Below, in pieces: positions 1 through 9,118 of a stretch of 45,019 bases of DNA (its first letter is position 1; the number at the start of each line of letters is the position of its first letter). The notes under the pieces are model-generated. The model saw nothing but the letters and a program-made list of their open reading frames with translations, ran no database searches and was not told the origin of the DNA. A program made the position numbers and the translations under genes. The DNA is taken from NCBI GenBank assembly GCA_050299555.1, contig JBNKWA010000004.1:1-45019 (forward strand), read 5' to 3'. The DNA comes from JBNKWA01 sp050299555. Lineage in GTDB: Bacteria > Pseudomonadota > Alphaproteobacteria > Rhodobacterales > Rhodobacteraceae.

Positions 1-849
1 CTCGCCTCGCTGGCCGCGGCCTGGCTGATCTATGACCGGCTGTGCAAGTCGCCGCTGGGCGAGAACCCGACCGCGCTGATGCTGGTGCTCTATGCAATTC
101 TCGTCGTAGCGGCATGGGGTTACACGCAGATCTTCACCGGCCGGGCGAGCTTTGTCCATCTCGGCGCCATCACCGCGACGGTGATGTCGGCGAACGTGTT
201 CCTGATCATCATTCCGAACCAGAAGGTGGTGGTGGCGGACCTGCGCGCCGGCCGGACGCCGGACGCAAAATACGGGAAGATCGCCAAGCTGAGGTCGACC
301 CACAACAACTACCTGACCCTGCCGGTGATCTTCCTGATGCTGTCGAACCACTATCCGCTGGCCTTCGCCACGCCCTACAACTGGGTGATCGCCAGCCTCG
401 TCTTCCTGATGGGGGTGACGATCCGGCACTGGTTCAACACCCGGCACGCGCGCAAGGGCAGCCCGTACTGGACCTGGCTGGCGACCGCGATCCTGTTCAT
501 CCTGATCATGTGGCTGTCGACGGTGCCGCGGGCGGAGGCGGAAGGCGGGGAAGCGGCGCTGACCCCGCGCCAGCAGCGCTTCGCCAGCGCCGAGGGGTTC
601 GAGGGCGTGCGCGACACCGTGCTCGGGCGCTGCTCGATGTGCCATGCGGCCGAGCCGGTCTGGGACGGCATCCACGTGGCCCCGAAGGGGGTGCGGCTGG
701 AGACCGATGCCGAGATCGCGGCCCATGCCCGGGAGATCTACCTGCAGGCGGGACGGAGCCATGCCATGCCGCCGGCGAACCTGACCTATGTCGAGCCTGC
801 CGAGCGCCGCGCCATCGTCGCCTGGTACGAGGCGGCTGTTGGCGAGTGA
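1..849 (+). CDS. puuD: Urate hydroxylase PuuD, C-terminal part (gene cut by window start)
   Basis: The reading frame is open from base 1, so the true start lies outside the window. The visible 282 residues begin inside a membrane domain with several hydrophobic helices and end in a soluble cytochrome c domain. The haem-binding CxxCH motif (CSMCH) is encoded near 631-645, and a distal Met candidate lies in the SHAMPPAN stretch. This helical membrane domain plus C-terminal cytochrome c is the arrangement of PuuD, an inner-membrane urate hydroxylase that passes electrons to the respiratory chain in place of the oxygen-using uricase. Family assignment is from recognised sequence. The nearby class V aminotransferase fits a purine/ureide breakdown locus. 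An internal ATG at 79 is not the start, because the coding sequence clearly continues upstream of it. Confidence 0.85.
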   Translation, partial: LASLAAAWLIYDRLCKSPLGENPTALMLVLYAILVVAAWGYTQIFTGRASFVHLGAITATVMSANVFLIIIPNQKVVVADLRAGRTPDAKYGKIAKLRSTHNNYLTLPVIFLMLSNHYPLAFATPYNWVIASLVFLMGVTIRHWFNTRHARKGSPYWTWLATAILFILIMWLSTVPRAEAEGGEAALTPRQQRFASAEGFEGVRDTVLGRCSMCHAAEPVWDGIHVAPKGVRLETDAEIAAHAREIYLQAGRSHAMPPANLTYVEPAERRAIVAWYEAAVGE

Positions 850-1220
850 GGGCCGGCTTGGGTCGCGGGTTGCTGCCCGGTCGCACCTGCATCCGGCGCC
901 AGCGGCGGGCTCGGCGCCTCGTTGCCTGAACGCGCCGGACGGCTGCCGATATCCGGACCCGCGCGGCGCAGCCGCGTGGGCCGGGACCGTCAATCGGAGC
1001 GCGCCTGCCGCAGGCAGGCGGCGAACGATTGGCGGAGGCTAGCGCCTCGGCAGCCGCAGAAGAGGGGCTCCGCCCCTCCTGGCCTGGCGGCCAGTTCACC
1101 CCGGAGTATTGTGACCAAGAAGACGGGCGCGATGAGACGGTTGCCGTGAAACGGTTGCAGCGAGGCGGTTGCGGTGGCGACGCTGCCGGCGCGTCCCGGC
1201 CGGTAAGGCATGTCGGCCGA
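850..1220. other. 371-bp intergenic region with a run of small hairpins
   Basis: No gene is supported here between two convergent genes. It carries four successive inverted repeats: 1002-1020 (8-bp stem), 1035-1048, 1062-1078 (GAGGGG / CCCCTC) and 1080-1093. They are followed by CCCCGGAGTATT and an A-rich stretch (1097-1122). The composition suggests a 3'-end structural repeat, possibly serving as a bidirectional terminator, since both flanking genes read into it. Confidence 0.5.
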
Positions 1221-2414
1221 TCAGCCGCCGGCCACCACCGCCGCGGCCGCGGTTGCGCCGCCCGGCTGGTGCGGGATGCCGAGGGCGGCGAGCGCCGCCT
1301 CGACGGTGGCCAGGGTGCCGAGCACCATCGGCGGGTTCAGGTGCCCCATGTGGCCGATGCGGAAGACCGCGTCGCCATAGCGCTCGTCCATGGTCAGGCC
1401 GAGCCCGATGCCCAGCGTCAGCCCGGCCTCGGCCTCGCACCAGGCGCGGATGCGCGGCCCGTCGCCCGGTTGGGTACGGATCGTGGTGACCGAGCCCGCC
1501 CGGTGTGCCGGTTCGGCAATGTTGAGGCTCAGGGCGCCGCCGTCGCCCCAGGTTTCCACCGCCGCCCAGATGGCGCGGGCGAGGGTCCGGTGCCGGGCCC
1601 AGACCGCCTCCAGCCCCTCCTCGGCGATCATCGCCAGCGCCTCGGCCAGCCCGTAGATGTGATGGGTTGGCGCGGTACCGCAGAAGTGCTGGTAGTAGAC
1701 CTGCGGCCGGGCCCGCGGCCGCCAGTCCCAGTACGGCGAGACCCGCTCCAGCCGGCCGCGCGCCGCCTCGGCCCGGGCGCCGAACCAGACGAAGCCGAGG
1801 CCCGGCGGTGTCATCAGCCCCTTCTGGCAGGCCGAGACCATGACATCGACGCCCCAGGCGTCCATCTCGAAGCGGTCGCAGCCCAGGGAGGCGATGCAGT
1901 CGACCATGTAGAGCGCCGGGTGCCCGGCGGCGTCGATGGCCTGGCGCAGCGCCGCGACATCGTTGATGACCGAGGTCGAGGTGTCGGTCTGCACGGTCAG
2001 CACGGCACGGATCGCGTGGCCCTTGTCTTCCCTCAGCCGCGCCTCCACCCGGCCGGGATCGGCCGGGCCGCGGGGGCCGAAATCCATGATCTCCACCGCG
2101 GCGCCCAAGCCCCGCGCCATCTCGGCCCAGCCGGCGCCGAAGCGCCCGGTGACCAGGACCAGCAGCCGGTCGCCGGGGCTGACGACATTGGCCAGCGCCG
2201 CCTCCCACGCGGCATGGCCGTTGCCGATATAGATGGCGACATCGCCGGCGGTGCGGGCCAGTTCGCGCAGGCCGGTCACGCAGCCCGCGGTCAGGGCGAT
2301 CAACTCGCCCTCGTAGATGTTGGGCGCCGCCCTGTGCATGGCCCGCAGCACCCGGTCGGGGATCACCGAGGGGCCGGGGATGGCGAGTAATTCGCGGCCC
2401 TTGGCAAGCGGCAT
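1221..2414 (-). CDS. Class V PLP aminotransferase (ureidoglycine/alanine-glyoxylate aminotransferase type)
   Basis: This 397-residue protein is a fold-type I PLP enzyme of aminotransferase class V. The N-terminal LLAIPGPSVIPDRVLRAM segment is typical of serine/alanine-glyoxylate aminotransferases. The Schiff-base lysine is in SACQKGLMTPPG (around residue 201) and the PLP-ring aspartate is in YMVDCIASLG. Likely reactions are amino transfer from alanine, serine or S-ureidoglycine to glyoxylate. With puuD next door, the PucG-like ureidoglycine-glyoxylate aminotransferase role is attractive but is inferred from context only. The ATG at 2414 is preceded by few purines, so the start is not certain. 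The gene is divergent from the ABC exporter at 2518. Confidence 0.85.
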   Translation of the reverse strand: MPLAKGRELLAIPGPSVIPDRVLRAMHRAAPNIYEGELIALTAGCVTGLRELARTAGDVAIYIGNGHAAWEAALANVVSPGDRLLVLVTGRFGAGWAEMARGLGAAVEIMDFGPRGPADPGRVEARLREDKGHAIRAVLTVQTDTSTSVINDVAALRQAIDAAGHPALYMVDCIASLGCDRFEMDAWGVDVMVSACQKGLMTPPGLGFVWFGARAEAARGRLERVSPYWDWRPRARPQVYYQHFCGTAPTHHIYGLAEALAMIAEEGLEAVWARHRTLARAIWAAVETWGDGGALSLNIAEPAHRAGSVTTIRTQPGDGPRIRAWCEAEAGLTLGIGLGLTMDERYGDAVFRIGHMGHLNPPMVLGTLATVEAALAALGIPHQPGGATAAAAVVAGG

Positions 2415-2517
2415 GGCAGAGGCTCCGGCATCGCGCCCGGCCCCGGCGGCGAAGTCCGGGCCATGACCGGCGCTGGTGGTGATTGGCCCCGCTCAGGGGC
2501 CATGCTAGGGCAGATGC

Positions 2518-4257
2518 ATGAAGGCGGAAAAAAACGCAAGCGGCGCCTATCGGCGGCTGTGGCGGGGCTGGGTGGCACCGCGCTGGCGGCTGCTGGCGCT
2601 GGCCGCGTGCTGCATGGTTGTGATGGCGACAGCCTCGTCAGGCTATGCCAAGCTGATCCAGCTGATCACCGACGCGTTCGAGCGCGGCGACATGGCGGCG
2701 GCGGTCTGGGGGCCGCTGGCGGTGGTCGCCGCGACCATGCTGAAGGGGCTGTCGCAATACGGCCAGACGGTGTCTTCCAACCGCCTGGTCGGCCGCATCG
2801 AGGCGGCACTGCAAAAGCGCATGTTCGGCGAGCTTCTGGCCGCCGACATGGCCCGGCTGGCGCGCGAGGCGCCGGCGGCGACGGCGGCGCGGTTCTCGGC
2901 CGACATCGCGCTGGTGGGCGAATCGATCCGTGTCGGCATCGCCGGCATCTCGGCGGTGCTGGTCATCACCTTCACCTTCATCGTGATGATGACCATCGAC
3001 TGGCTTCTGACCATCGGGCTGATCATGATCTTCGGCCTCGCGATCTTTCCGGTCGGGGTGATCGGCCGCAAGGTGCGCGGCATCGCCCGGCGCACGCAAG
3101 GTGAGGTGGCGCGGATGACCTCGTCGGTGGCCGAGGGGCTGGCGGGCATCCGCATGGCGCGCACCTATCAGCTCGAGGCGCCGCTGCAGGCGGGCGCCGA
3201 CGCCACCTTCGACGAGCTCTACCGCCTGAAGGTGAAGGCGGCCAACTGGCAGGGCCGGACCGGGCCGCTGATGGAGATCCTCGCCGGGCTGGCGGTGGCG
3301 GCGCTGCTGGTCATCGTCGGGCTGAAGATGGCCGCCGGCAGCACGTCGCTGTCGGATTTCCTGGGGCTTCTGACCGGGCTCGGCATAGCCTCGAACCCTG
3401 CGCGGCGGCTGGGCGGGGTCTATTCCATGCTGGAGCAGGGCAGGGCGGCGCTGGACCGGGTCTTCGGGCTTTTCGATGCCGAGAACCTGATCCGCGAGCC
3501 GGCGGTGCCGGTGGCCATGACCCGGGCCGCGGGTGCGCTGGCCTTCGAGGGGGTGGGTTTTGCCTATGCCGACGGCAAGGCGGCACTGTCGGACTTCACG
3601 CTCAAGGTGCCGGCCGGGCGGCGGATCGCCTTCGTCGGCCGCTCGGGGGCGGGCAAGTCGACCGTCTTCAACCTGCTGCCGCGGCTTTACGATCCGACCG
3701 CGGGGCGGATCACGCTGGACGGCCACGACCTGAGGGCGCTGGCGCTGGCTGACCTGCGCCGGCAGATCGCCGTGGTCAGCCAGGATTCGGTGCTGCTGAC
3801 CGGGACGGTGGCCGAGAATATCGGCTTTGGCCGGCCGGGGGCGACGCGGGAGGAGATCGAGGCGGCGGCGCGCGATGCCGCGGCGCATGACTTCATTGCC
3901 GCGCTGCCGGGCGGCTACGACACCGCGGTGATGCCTTCGGCGGGGCAGTTTTCGGGCGGCGAGCGGCAGCGGCTGTCGATCGCGCGGGCGATCCTGCGCG
4001 ACGCGCCGGTGCTCTTGCTCGACGAGCCGACCTCGGCGCTGGACGCGGAAAGCGAGGCGCTGATCCGGGCGGCGCTGGCGCGACTGGAGAAGGGGCGCAC
4101 GACGCTGGTGATCGCGCACCGGCTGGCGACGGTGATGGACGCCGACCTGATCGTGGTCCTGGATCAGGGCCGGATCGTCGAAGAGGGGACCCACGCGGCG
4201 CTGGTCGCCCGGGGCGGCATCTACGCCGATCTCTACCGGTTGCAATTCGCGGCCTGA
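2518..4257 (+). CDS. ABC exporter, fused permease and ATPase (MsbA/LmrA type)
   Basis: A 579-residue half-transporter. Residues about 1-320 hold a six-helix transmembrane domain and residues about 340-579 the nucleotide-binding domain. Walker A reads GRSGAGKST, the signature is FSGGERQRLSIARAI, Walker B is VLLLDEPTSAL, and the switch histidine is in VIAHRLATV. It would act as a homodimer exporting lipid or a hydrophobic compound; the substrate cannot be read from sequence. The start at 2518 gives a lysine-rich N terminus before the first helix. ATG 2514 lies in another frame. A small hairpin follows the stop. No accessory gene is joined to it. Confidence 0.9.
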   Translation: MKAEKNASGAYRRLWRGWVAPRWRLLALAACCMVVMATASSGYAKLIQLITDAFERGDMAAAVWGPLAVVAATMLKGLSQYGQTVSSNRLVGRIEAALQKRMFGELLAADMARLAREAPAATAARFSADIALVGESIRVGIAGISAVLVITFTFIVMMTIDWLLTIGLIMIFGLAIFPVGVIGRKVRGIARRTQGEVARMTSSVAEGLAGIRMARTYQLEAPLQAGADATFDELYRLKVKAANWQGRTGPLMEILAGLAVAALLVIVGLKMAAGSTSLSDFLGLLTGLGIASNPARRLGGVYSMLEQGRAALDRVFGLFDAENLIREPAVPVAMTRAAGALAFEGVGFAYADGKAALSDFTLKVPAGRRIAFVGRSGAGKSTVFNLLPRLYDPTAGRITLDGHDLRALALADLRRQIAVVSQDSVLLTGTVAENIGFGRPGATREEIEAAARDAAAHDFIAALPGGYDTAVMPSAGQFSGGERQRLSIARAILRDAPVLLLDEPTSALDAESEALIRAALARLEKGRTTLVIAHRLATVMDADLIVVLDQGRIVEEGTHAALVARGGIYADLYRLQFAA

Positions 4258-4272
4258 ACCCGCGACGCCTCC

Positions 4273-4290
4273 GGGGCCTTGTGCCCCTTT
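4273..4290 (+). terminator. Weak hairpin terminator after ABC exporter
   Basis: GGGGC (4273-4277), loop CTTGT, GCCCC (4283-4287) and then TTT sit 16 bp after the exporter stop. The T-run is short, so termination may be partial. Confidence 0.4.
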
Positions 4291-4318
4291 CGGCCCGATC
4301 AGGGGAGGGCGGAGAGGC

Positions 4319-5104
4319 TCAGTCCTCGACCCGGGCCCGGCCCGCCTCGGCCTGCCCGGCGGTCTCGGCCGCGGCCGCCGGCACGGCGCGTTCATAGCGC
4401 TCGGCCAGTCGGAACGTGTCGACGCCCATCAGGTAGAGGGCCAGGGTGCTGAGGTTGCGCCAGCCGCGCCTCAGCCAGCCGTCGCGGCGATAGCGCATCG
4501 CCGAGGTGACCATGGTGCCCGGGATCAGGTGCAGCCGCCCGCGCAGGCTGCGGACCAGCGCCACGTCCTCCATCAGCGGCAGCGGCGGATAGCCCCCCGT
4601 CTCGTGATAGAGCCGGCGCGGGATCAGCAGGCCCTGATCGCCGTAGGGCAGCGCGAAGAGCCGCGACCGCAGGTTGGCCCAGCCGGCGGTCAGCCGTGCC
4701 GGCAGGCCACCGCAATCGAAGCCGAGCCGGAAGTGCCCCGCGTCGCGCGGATGCCGTTCCATGTGATCGCGCAGCAGCGCCGGCCAGCCCTCGGGCAGGC
4801 GGCTGTCGGCGTGAATCACCAGAAGCCAGCTGCCATTGGCCGCCTCGCAGCCTGCGATCAGCTGCCGGCCGCGGCTTTTCGGCGCCTCGACCAGCCGGGC
4901 CCCGGCCTCGGCGGCGATCTCGGCGGTGCCGTCATCCGAGCCGCCATCGGCGAAGATCACCTCGCGGATCAACCCTTCGGTCAGGCCCTCGGCCAGCCGC
5001 ATCAGGGTCGGGCCGAGATGGGCCTCGGCGTTGAGCGTCGGGATCACCACCGAGACCGGTGCGGCCAAGATCGTTTCCTTTCGGGGCATGGGTGGGCCTG
5101 TCAT
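4319..5104 (-). CDS. Family 2 glycosyltransferase (TIGR04283-like)
   Basis: The protein has a GT-A fold start with VSVVIPTLNAE at residues 17-27, then VIFADGGSDDGT and the metal-binding region LLVIHADSRLPEGW. These features and the conserved GDQGLLIPRRLY stretch match the TIGR04283 family of GT2-like transferases, whose acceptor is unknown. Length is 261 residues from ATG 5104; an in-frame ATG at 5089 (MPRKET) is the other likely start. It is divergent from ygfZ with only 45 bp between the two starts, so the promoters must overlap. The partner gene TIGR04282, often beside it, is not present here. Confidence 0.82.
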   Translation of the reverse strand: MTGPPMPRKETILAAPVSVVIPTLNAEAHLGPTLMRLAEGLTEGLIREVIFADGGSDDGTAEIAAEAGARLVEAPKSRGRQLIAGCEAANGSWLLVIHADSRLPEGWPALLRDHMERHPRDAGHFRLGFDCGGLPARLTAGWANLRSRLFALPYGDQGLLIPRRLYHETGGYPPLPLMEDVALVRSLRGRLHLIPGTMVTSAMRYRRDGWLRRGWRNLSTLALYLMGVDTFRLAERYERAVPAAAAETAGQAEAGRARVED

Positions 5105-5149
5105 GCCGGGCCCGGCGCATCTATATCACGAGTGGGAGGCGGAAACACC

Positions 5150-5935
5150 ATGACCAAGGCATTGCACGCGGCGGACCGGGCGGTCCTGAGGATCGGCGGC
5201 GAGGACCGGATCGGGTTCCTGCAGGGGCTGGTGACCAACGACATGCGGCGGCTGGCCGATGGGCCGGTCTATGCCGCGCTGCTGTCGGCGCAGGGCAAGT
5301 ACCTGTTCGACTTCATCCTGGTGGCGGACGGCGAGACGATCCTGGCCGACGTCGCGGCCGACAGGGCGGCAGCGCTGACGCAGCGGCTGCTGATGTACCG
5401 GCTGCGGGCCAAGGTGACGGTGGAGCCGACGGCGCTGCAGGTGGTCCAGGGTCTCGGCGAGGCGCCGGCCGGCGCGGTGGCGGATCCGCGCGATCCGCGC
5501 CTCGGCTGGCGGCTTTACGTCGCCGATGCGGCGGCGGCGCTGGCGGACTTCGAGCCGCTGCCGCGCGAGGAATGGGCGGCGCTGAGGGTGGCGCTGGCGG
5601 TACCCGAGACCGGGGTCGAGCTGGTGCCCGAGGACAGCTACATCCTCGAGGCCGGGTTCGAGCGCCTGCACGGGGTCGATTTCAGGAAGGGCTGCTATGT
5701 CGGGCAGGAGGTGACCGTCCGGATGAAGCACAAGACCGAGCTGAGGAAGGGGCTGGTCCGTGTCGCCGTCGATGGCGAGGCGCCGCCGCCGGGCACCCCG
5801 GTCGAGGCGGAAGGCCGCGGCGTGGGGACGCTTTTCACCGTGGCCGGCGGGCAGGGGCTGGCGCATCTGCGGCTGGACCGGGCGACAGGTGCGATGCAGG
5901 CCGGCGGCGCGGTGATCCGGCTGAGCGAAAGCTGA
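5150..5935 (+). CDS. ygfZ: Folate-binding YgfZ-family protein (Fe-S repair / tRNA modification)
   Basis: A 261-residue protein of the GcvT-like YgfZ/IBA57 family. The signature KGCYVGQEVTVRMKH (around residues 182-196) contains the invariant Lys-Gly-Cys-Tyr and Gly-Gln-Glu. The N-terminal RIGFLQGLVTNDM segment is also typical. Family members use tetrahydrofolate and help build or repair certain Fe-S enzymes, including the tRNA methylthiolase MiaB. ATG 5150 follows a good Shine-Dalgarno (GGGAGG at 5134-5139). The frame is open further upstream, but no conserved sequence is encoded there. The gene ends 3 bp from the convergent inositol monophosphatase gene. Confidence 0.9.
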   Translation: MTKALHAADRAVLRIGGEDRIGFLQGLVTNDMRRLADGPVYAALLSAQGKYLFDFILVADGETILADVAADRAAALTQRLLMYRLRAKVTVEPTALQVVQGLGEAPAGAVADPRDPRLGWRLYVADAAAALADFEPLPREEWAALRVALAVPETGVELVPEDSYILEAGFERLHGVDFRKGCYVGQEVTVRMKHKTELRKGLVRVAVDGEAPPPGTPVEAEGRGVGTLFTVAGGQGLAHLRLDRATGAMQAGGAVIRLSES

Positions 5936-5938
5936 GCC

Positions 5939-6733
5939 TCAGGCCTCGCGCAGGACGGCGGTGAGCTTGTCGAACAGGTCCGGCGTGGCGGCGACGAAAC
6001 GCCCGTCGCGGCCGTAAAGGCCGTGATTGGCCATGTAGGGCCCGATCAGCCCGCCGGCCTCGCGCACCAGAAGCTCGCCGGCCGCGGCGTCCCAGATGTT
6101 GACGCCCGCCTCCCAGAACCCGTCGAAGCGCCCCGCCGCCACATAGGCCAGATCCAGCGCCGCGCTGCCATAGCGGCGGATGCCGGCGCATTGCGGCGAC
6201 AGCATCGCCTGCACCTTCAGGTGCGCCGCCAGCTCGTGCCGGCCGCCCTGGGCGATGCCGGTGGCAAACAGCGCCATGTCCAGGTCGCGGCGGTTCGAGA
6301 CCCGCATCCGGCGGTCGTTCAGCCACGCACCCGAGCCCTTCTCGGCCACGAACATCTCGTCCTTGACCGGATCGAAGATGACGCCGGCGACGATCTCGCC
6401 CTTGTGTTCCAGCGCCACCGAAACCGACCAGTGCGGCAGCCCGTGCAGGAAATTGGTGGTGCCGTCCAGGGGATCGACGATCCAGCGCCGGGTCGGGTCC
6501 TTGCCGGTGGTCTCGCCCAGTTCCTCGCCCAGCCAGCCATAGTTGGGCCGCGCCTCCATCAGCTCGTCGCGCAGCACCTCTTCGGCGCGCACGTCGGCGC
6601 GGGAGACGAAGTCGCCCGCCGCCTTGGCCGAGACCTGCAGGTTCTCCACCTCGCCGAAGTCGCGTACCAGCCCGCGCGCGGCGCGGCGCACCGCCTTGAC
6701 CATGACGTTGATATTGGCGGAGGCCTGGGACAT
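5939..6733 (-). CDS. suhB: Inositol monophosphatase family protein (SuhB-like)
   Basis: A 264-residue Mg-dependent, lithium-sensitive phosphatase fold. Metal-binding motifs are all present: EELGE (first loop), IVDPLDGTTNFLHG (DPLDGT) and the late WDAAAGELLVREAGG. In bacteria such enzymes hydrolyse inositol-1-phosphate or related sugar phosphates, and SuhB also joins the rRNA antitermination complex. The start was set at ATG 6733, giving MSQASANINVM, the normal family N terminus. The frame runs open to 7042, but the extra residues have shadow-like composition. The gene converges on ygfZ with a 3-bp gap. Confidence 0.9.
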   Translation of the reverse strand: MSQASANINVMVKAVRRAARGLVRDFGEVENLQVSAKAAGDFVSRADVRAEEVLRDELMEARPNYGWLGEELGETTGKDPTRRWIVDPLDGTTNFLHGLPHWSVSVALEHKGEIVAGVIFDPVKDEMFVAEKGSGAWLNDRRMRVSNRRDLDMALFATGIAQGGRHELAAHLKVQAMLSPQCAGIRRYGSAALDLAYVAAGRFDGFWEAGVNIWDAAAGELLVREAGGLIGPYMANHGLYGRDGRFVAATPDLFDKLTAVLREA

Positions 6734-6914
6734 GGCGGGACACTCAATCTGGGGACGGGATCGGCGCATCCGCATAGCGGCCGGCGTCCCGGGCCGCAAC
6801 CCCTCCACCGCTTGCCGCCGGTCGGGACACGGGCGTATGGTCGCGCGATGACGCCCGTGCGATAGCCCTTGCGGCGCGCTTATCAACGAATGATTGCAAC
6901 TTGGGGGTGGTGCT

Positions 6915-8891
6915 ATGCTAAAGGTTGTTTCGTCTTTCTCGCGCCGGGAACTCCTGGCAGGAGCCGCCATGACCGGGGCGTTCGTCGCGCTGCATCCATT
7001 TTCTGCCCGTGCAGCCGAAAACCAGGCGCATCTGCGCGTCATGTCGACGACAGACCTGCACGTGCATGTCTGGCCGTACGACTATTACGCCGACCGGCCG
7101 ACCGATACGCTGGGGCTGGCGCGCACCGCCTCGATCATCGCCGATATCCGCGCCGAGGCCACCAACAGCATGCTGGTGGACAATGGCGACTTCCTGCAGG
7201 GCAACCCCATGGGCGACTACATCGCCTATGAGCGCGGCATGAAGGCCGGGGACATGCACCCGATCATCACCGCGATGAACACGCTCGGCTATGAGGCCTC
7301 GACCTTCGGCAACCACGAGTTCAACTACGGGCTCGACTTTCTGATGAACACCGTCGCCGGGGCGAATTTCCCGGTGGTCTCGGCCAACGTGGCCAAGGGC
7401 GCCCTCGGGGCATCGCCGCGCGAGGACGAGCTGTTCGTCAAACCCTATGTCATCGTCGAGCGCGAGATCACCGACGGTGCCGGCACCGCCCATTCGATCA
7501 AGGTGGGGCTGATCGGCTTCTGCCCGCCGCAGATCATGACCTGGGATGCCCGGCACCTGGAGGGCTCGGCCAGCACCCGCGACATCGTCGAGACCGCGCG
7601 GGCCTGGGTGCCCGAGATGCGCGAGGCCGGCGCCGACATCGTGATCGCGCTGTCGCATTCCGGCATCTCGGCCGAGAGCGAGAGCGAGGGGATGGAGAAC
7701 GCCTCGCTGTATCTGGCTGCGGTCGAGGGCATCGACGCCATCGTCACCGGTCACCACCACCTGGTCTTCCCGGGTGGCGGCTATGCCGCCGCCGAGGGCC
7801 TCGATCCCGAGACCGGAAGGCTTCTGGGCAAGCCGGCGGTGCAGGCGGGCTTCTGGGGCTCGCATCTGGGGCTGATCGACCTGATGCTGCAGCGCGACGG
7901 CAACAGCTGGCAGGTGATCTCGGCCGAATCCGCCGTGCGGCCGATCTATGAGCGCGTCGAGGGCGAGAACAAGCCGTTGGTGGGCGACGTCGAGGGCGTG
8001 CTCGACTCGGTCAGGGACGTGCACGAGGCGACGCTGGAATATGTCCGCCGGCCGGTGGGCGAGACGGCGGCGGCGCTGCATTCCTACTTTGCGCTGGTGG
8101 CCGACGACCCCAGCGTGCAGATCGTCAGCCAGGCGCAGAGCTGGTACGTCGGCGAGATGATGAAGGGCACCGAGTGGGAGGGGCTGCCGGTCCTGTCGGC
8201 GGCGGCGCCCTTCAAGGCCGGCGGCCGCGGCGGCCCGGACTATTACACCGACGTGCCGGCGGGCCCGGTGGCGATCAAGAACGTGGCCGATCTCTACCTT
8301 TATCCCAACACGGTCAGGGCGGTGGTGATCGACGGCGCCACCGTCAAGGACTGGTTGGAGCGCTCGGCCGGCATCTTCAACCGGATCGAGCCGGGATCGA
8401 CCGACGCGGCGCTGATCAATCCCGATTTCCCCAGCTACAACTTCGATGTCATCGACGGCGTGAGCTATCAGATCGACCTCAGCCAGCCGTCGAAATACGA
8501 TCCCAAGGGCGAACTTCTGGATGCCGCGGCCTCGCGCATCGTCGATCTGCGGTTCAATGGCGAGCCCATCGACCCGGGCCAGAAGTTCGTTGTCGCCACC
8601 AACAACTATCGCGCCTCGGGGGGCGGCAAGTTCCCCGGCGCCGACGGCAGCACCATCATCCTGGAGGCGCCCGACACCAACCGCGACGTGCTGGTGCGCT
8701 TCATCCACGACCAGGGCACGATCAACCCGTCGGCGGATTCCAACTGGAGTTTCAAGCCGATGCCGGGCACCAGCGTGACCTTCGAGACCGGGCCGGCAGG
8801 CGCCGAACACATCGCCGACGTCAAGGCGGTGGCGATCGAGCCGGCGGGCGACGGGGCGGACGGCTTCGCCCGCTACCGCGTCACCCTCTGA
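6915..8891 (+). CDS. cpdB: Periplasmic 2',3'-cyclic-nucleotide phosphodiesterase / 3'-nucleotidase (CpdB)
   Basis: A 658-residue bifunctional enzyme that releases phosphate and nucleosides from extracellular nucleotides. A twin-arginine signal (SRRELLAGAAM, residues 9-19) with an Ala-x-Ala site (ARAAE) directs Tat export. The metallophosphatase domain shows DLHVHV, DNGDFLQGNP, GNHEFNYG, ALSHSG and TGHHHLVF. The C-terminal 5'-nucleotidase domain includes NNYRASGGGKFPG. ATG 6915 has a GGGGGTGG ribosome site about 7 nt upstream. A TTG at 6894 in frame was rejected because it lies ahead of that site. It is divergent from suhB across 181 bp. Confidence 0.92.
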   Translation: MLKVVSSFSRRELLAGAAMTGAFVALHPFSARAAENQAHLRVMSTTDLHVHVWPYDYYADRPTDTLGLARTASIIADIRAEATNSMLVDNGDFLQGNPMGDYIAYERGMKAGDMHPIITAMNTLGYEASTFGNHEFNYGLDFLMNTVAGANFPVVSANVAKGALGASPREDELFVKPYVIVEREITDGAGTAHSIKVGLIGFCPPQIMTWDARHLEGSASTRDIVETARAWVPEMREAGADIVIALSHSGISAESESEGMENASLYLAAVEGIDAIVTGHHHLVFPGGGYAAAEGLDPETGRLLGKPAVQAGFWGSHLGLIDLMLQRDGNSWQVISAESAVRPIYERVEGENKPLVGDVEGVLDSVRDVHEATLEYVRRPVGETAAALHSYFALVADDPSVQIVSQAQSWYVGEMMKGTEWEGLPVLSAAAPFKAGGRGGPDYYTDVPAGPVAIKNVADLYLYPNTVRAVVIDGATVKDWLERSAGIFNRIEPGSTDAALINPDFPSYNFDVIDGVSYQIDLSQPSKYDPKGELLDAAASRIVDLRFNGEPIDPGQKFVVATNNYRASGGGKFPGADGSTIILEAPDTNRDVLVRFIHDQGTINPSADSNWSFKPMPGTSVTFETGPAGAEHIADVKAVAIEPAGDGADGFARYRVTL

Positions 8892-9118
8892 GCGTCGTCC
8901 CCGGGCCGGATGAGCGCGGCGGCGCCGCCGGCCTGGGCGGCCCATGGCGCATGGCGGGCGGAGCCTCTCGCGCCGCGCGGAAAGGCGCCTGATTCCAGAT
9001 AGTTGTCCGGGTCGCCTGCGGGCGGTGACACGCCGAGGTTGCCGCCGGCACCGAAAACAGGGTTTGATCGCCGGCAACCCGCCGGCTCACAGGCGGGTCC
9101 TGCAAGGGAGGAACGGTA

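Noticed and set aside
506..1099. A 197-codon minus-strand ORF over the end of puuD
   Set aside because: Arg/Pro-rich shadow of puuD and the hairpin region with no recognisable motif.
6894..6914. TTG start adding seven residues to CpdB
   Set aside because: The GGGGGTGG ribosome site lies after this TTG and is well placed for ATG 6915, which also gives a normal Tat signal length.
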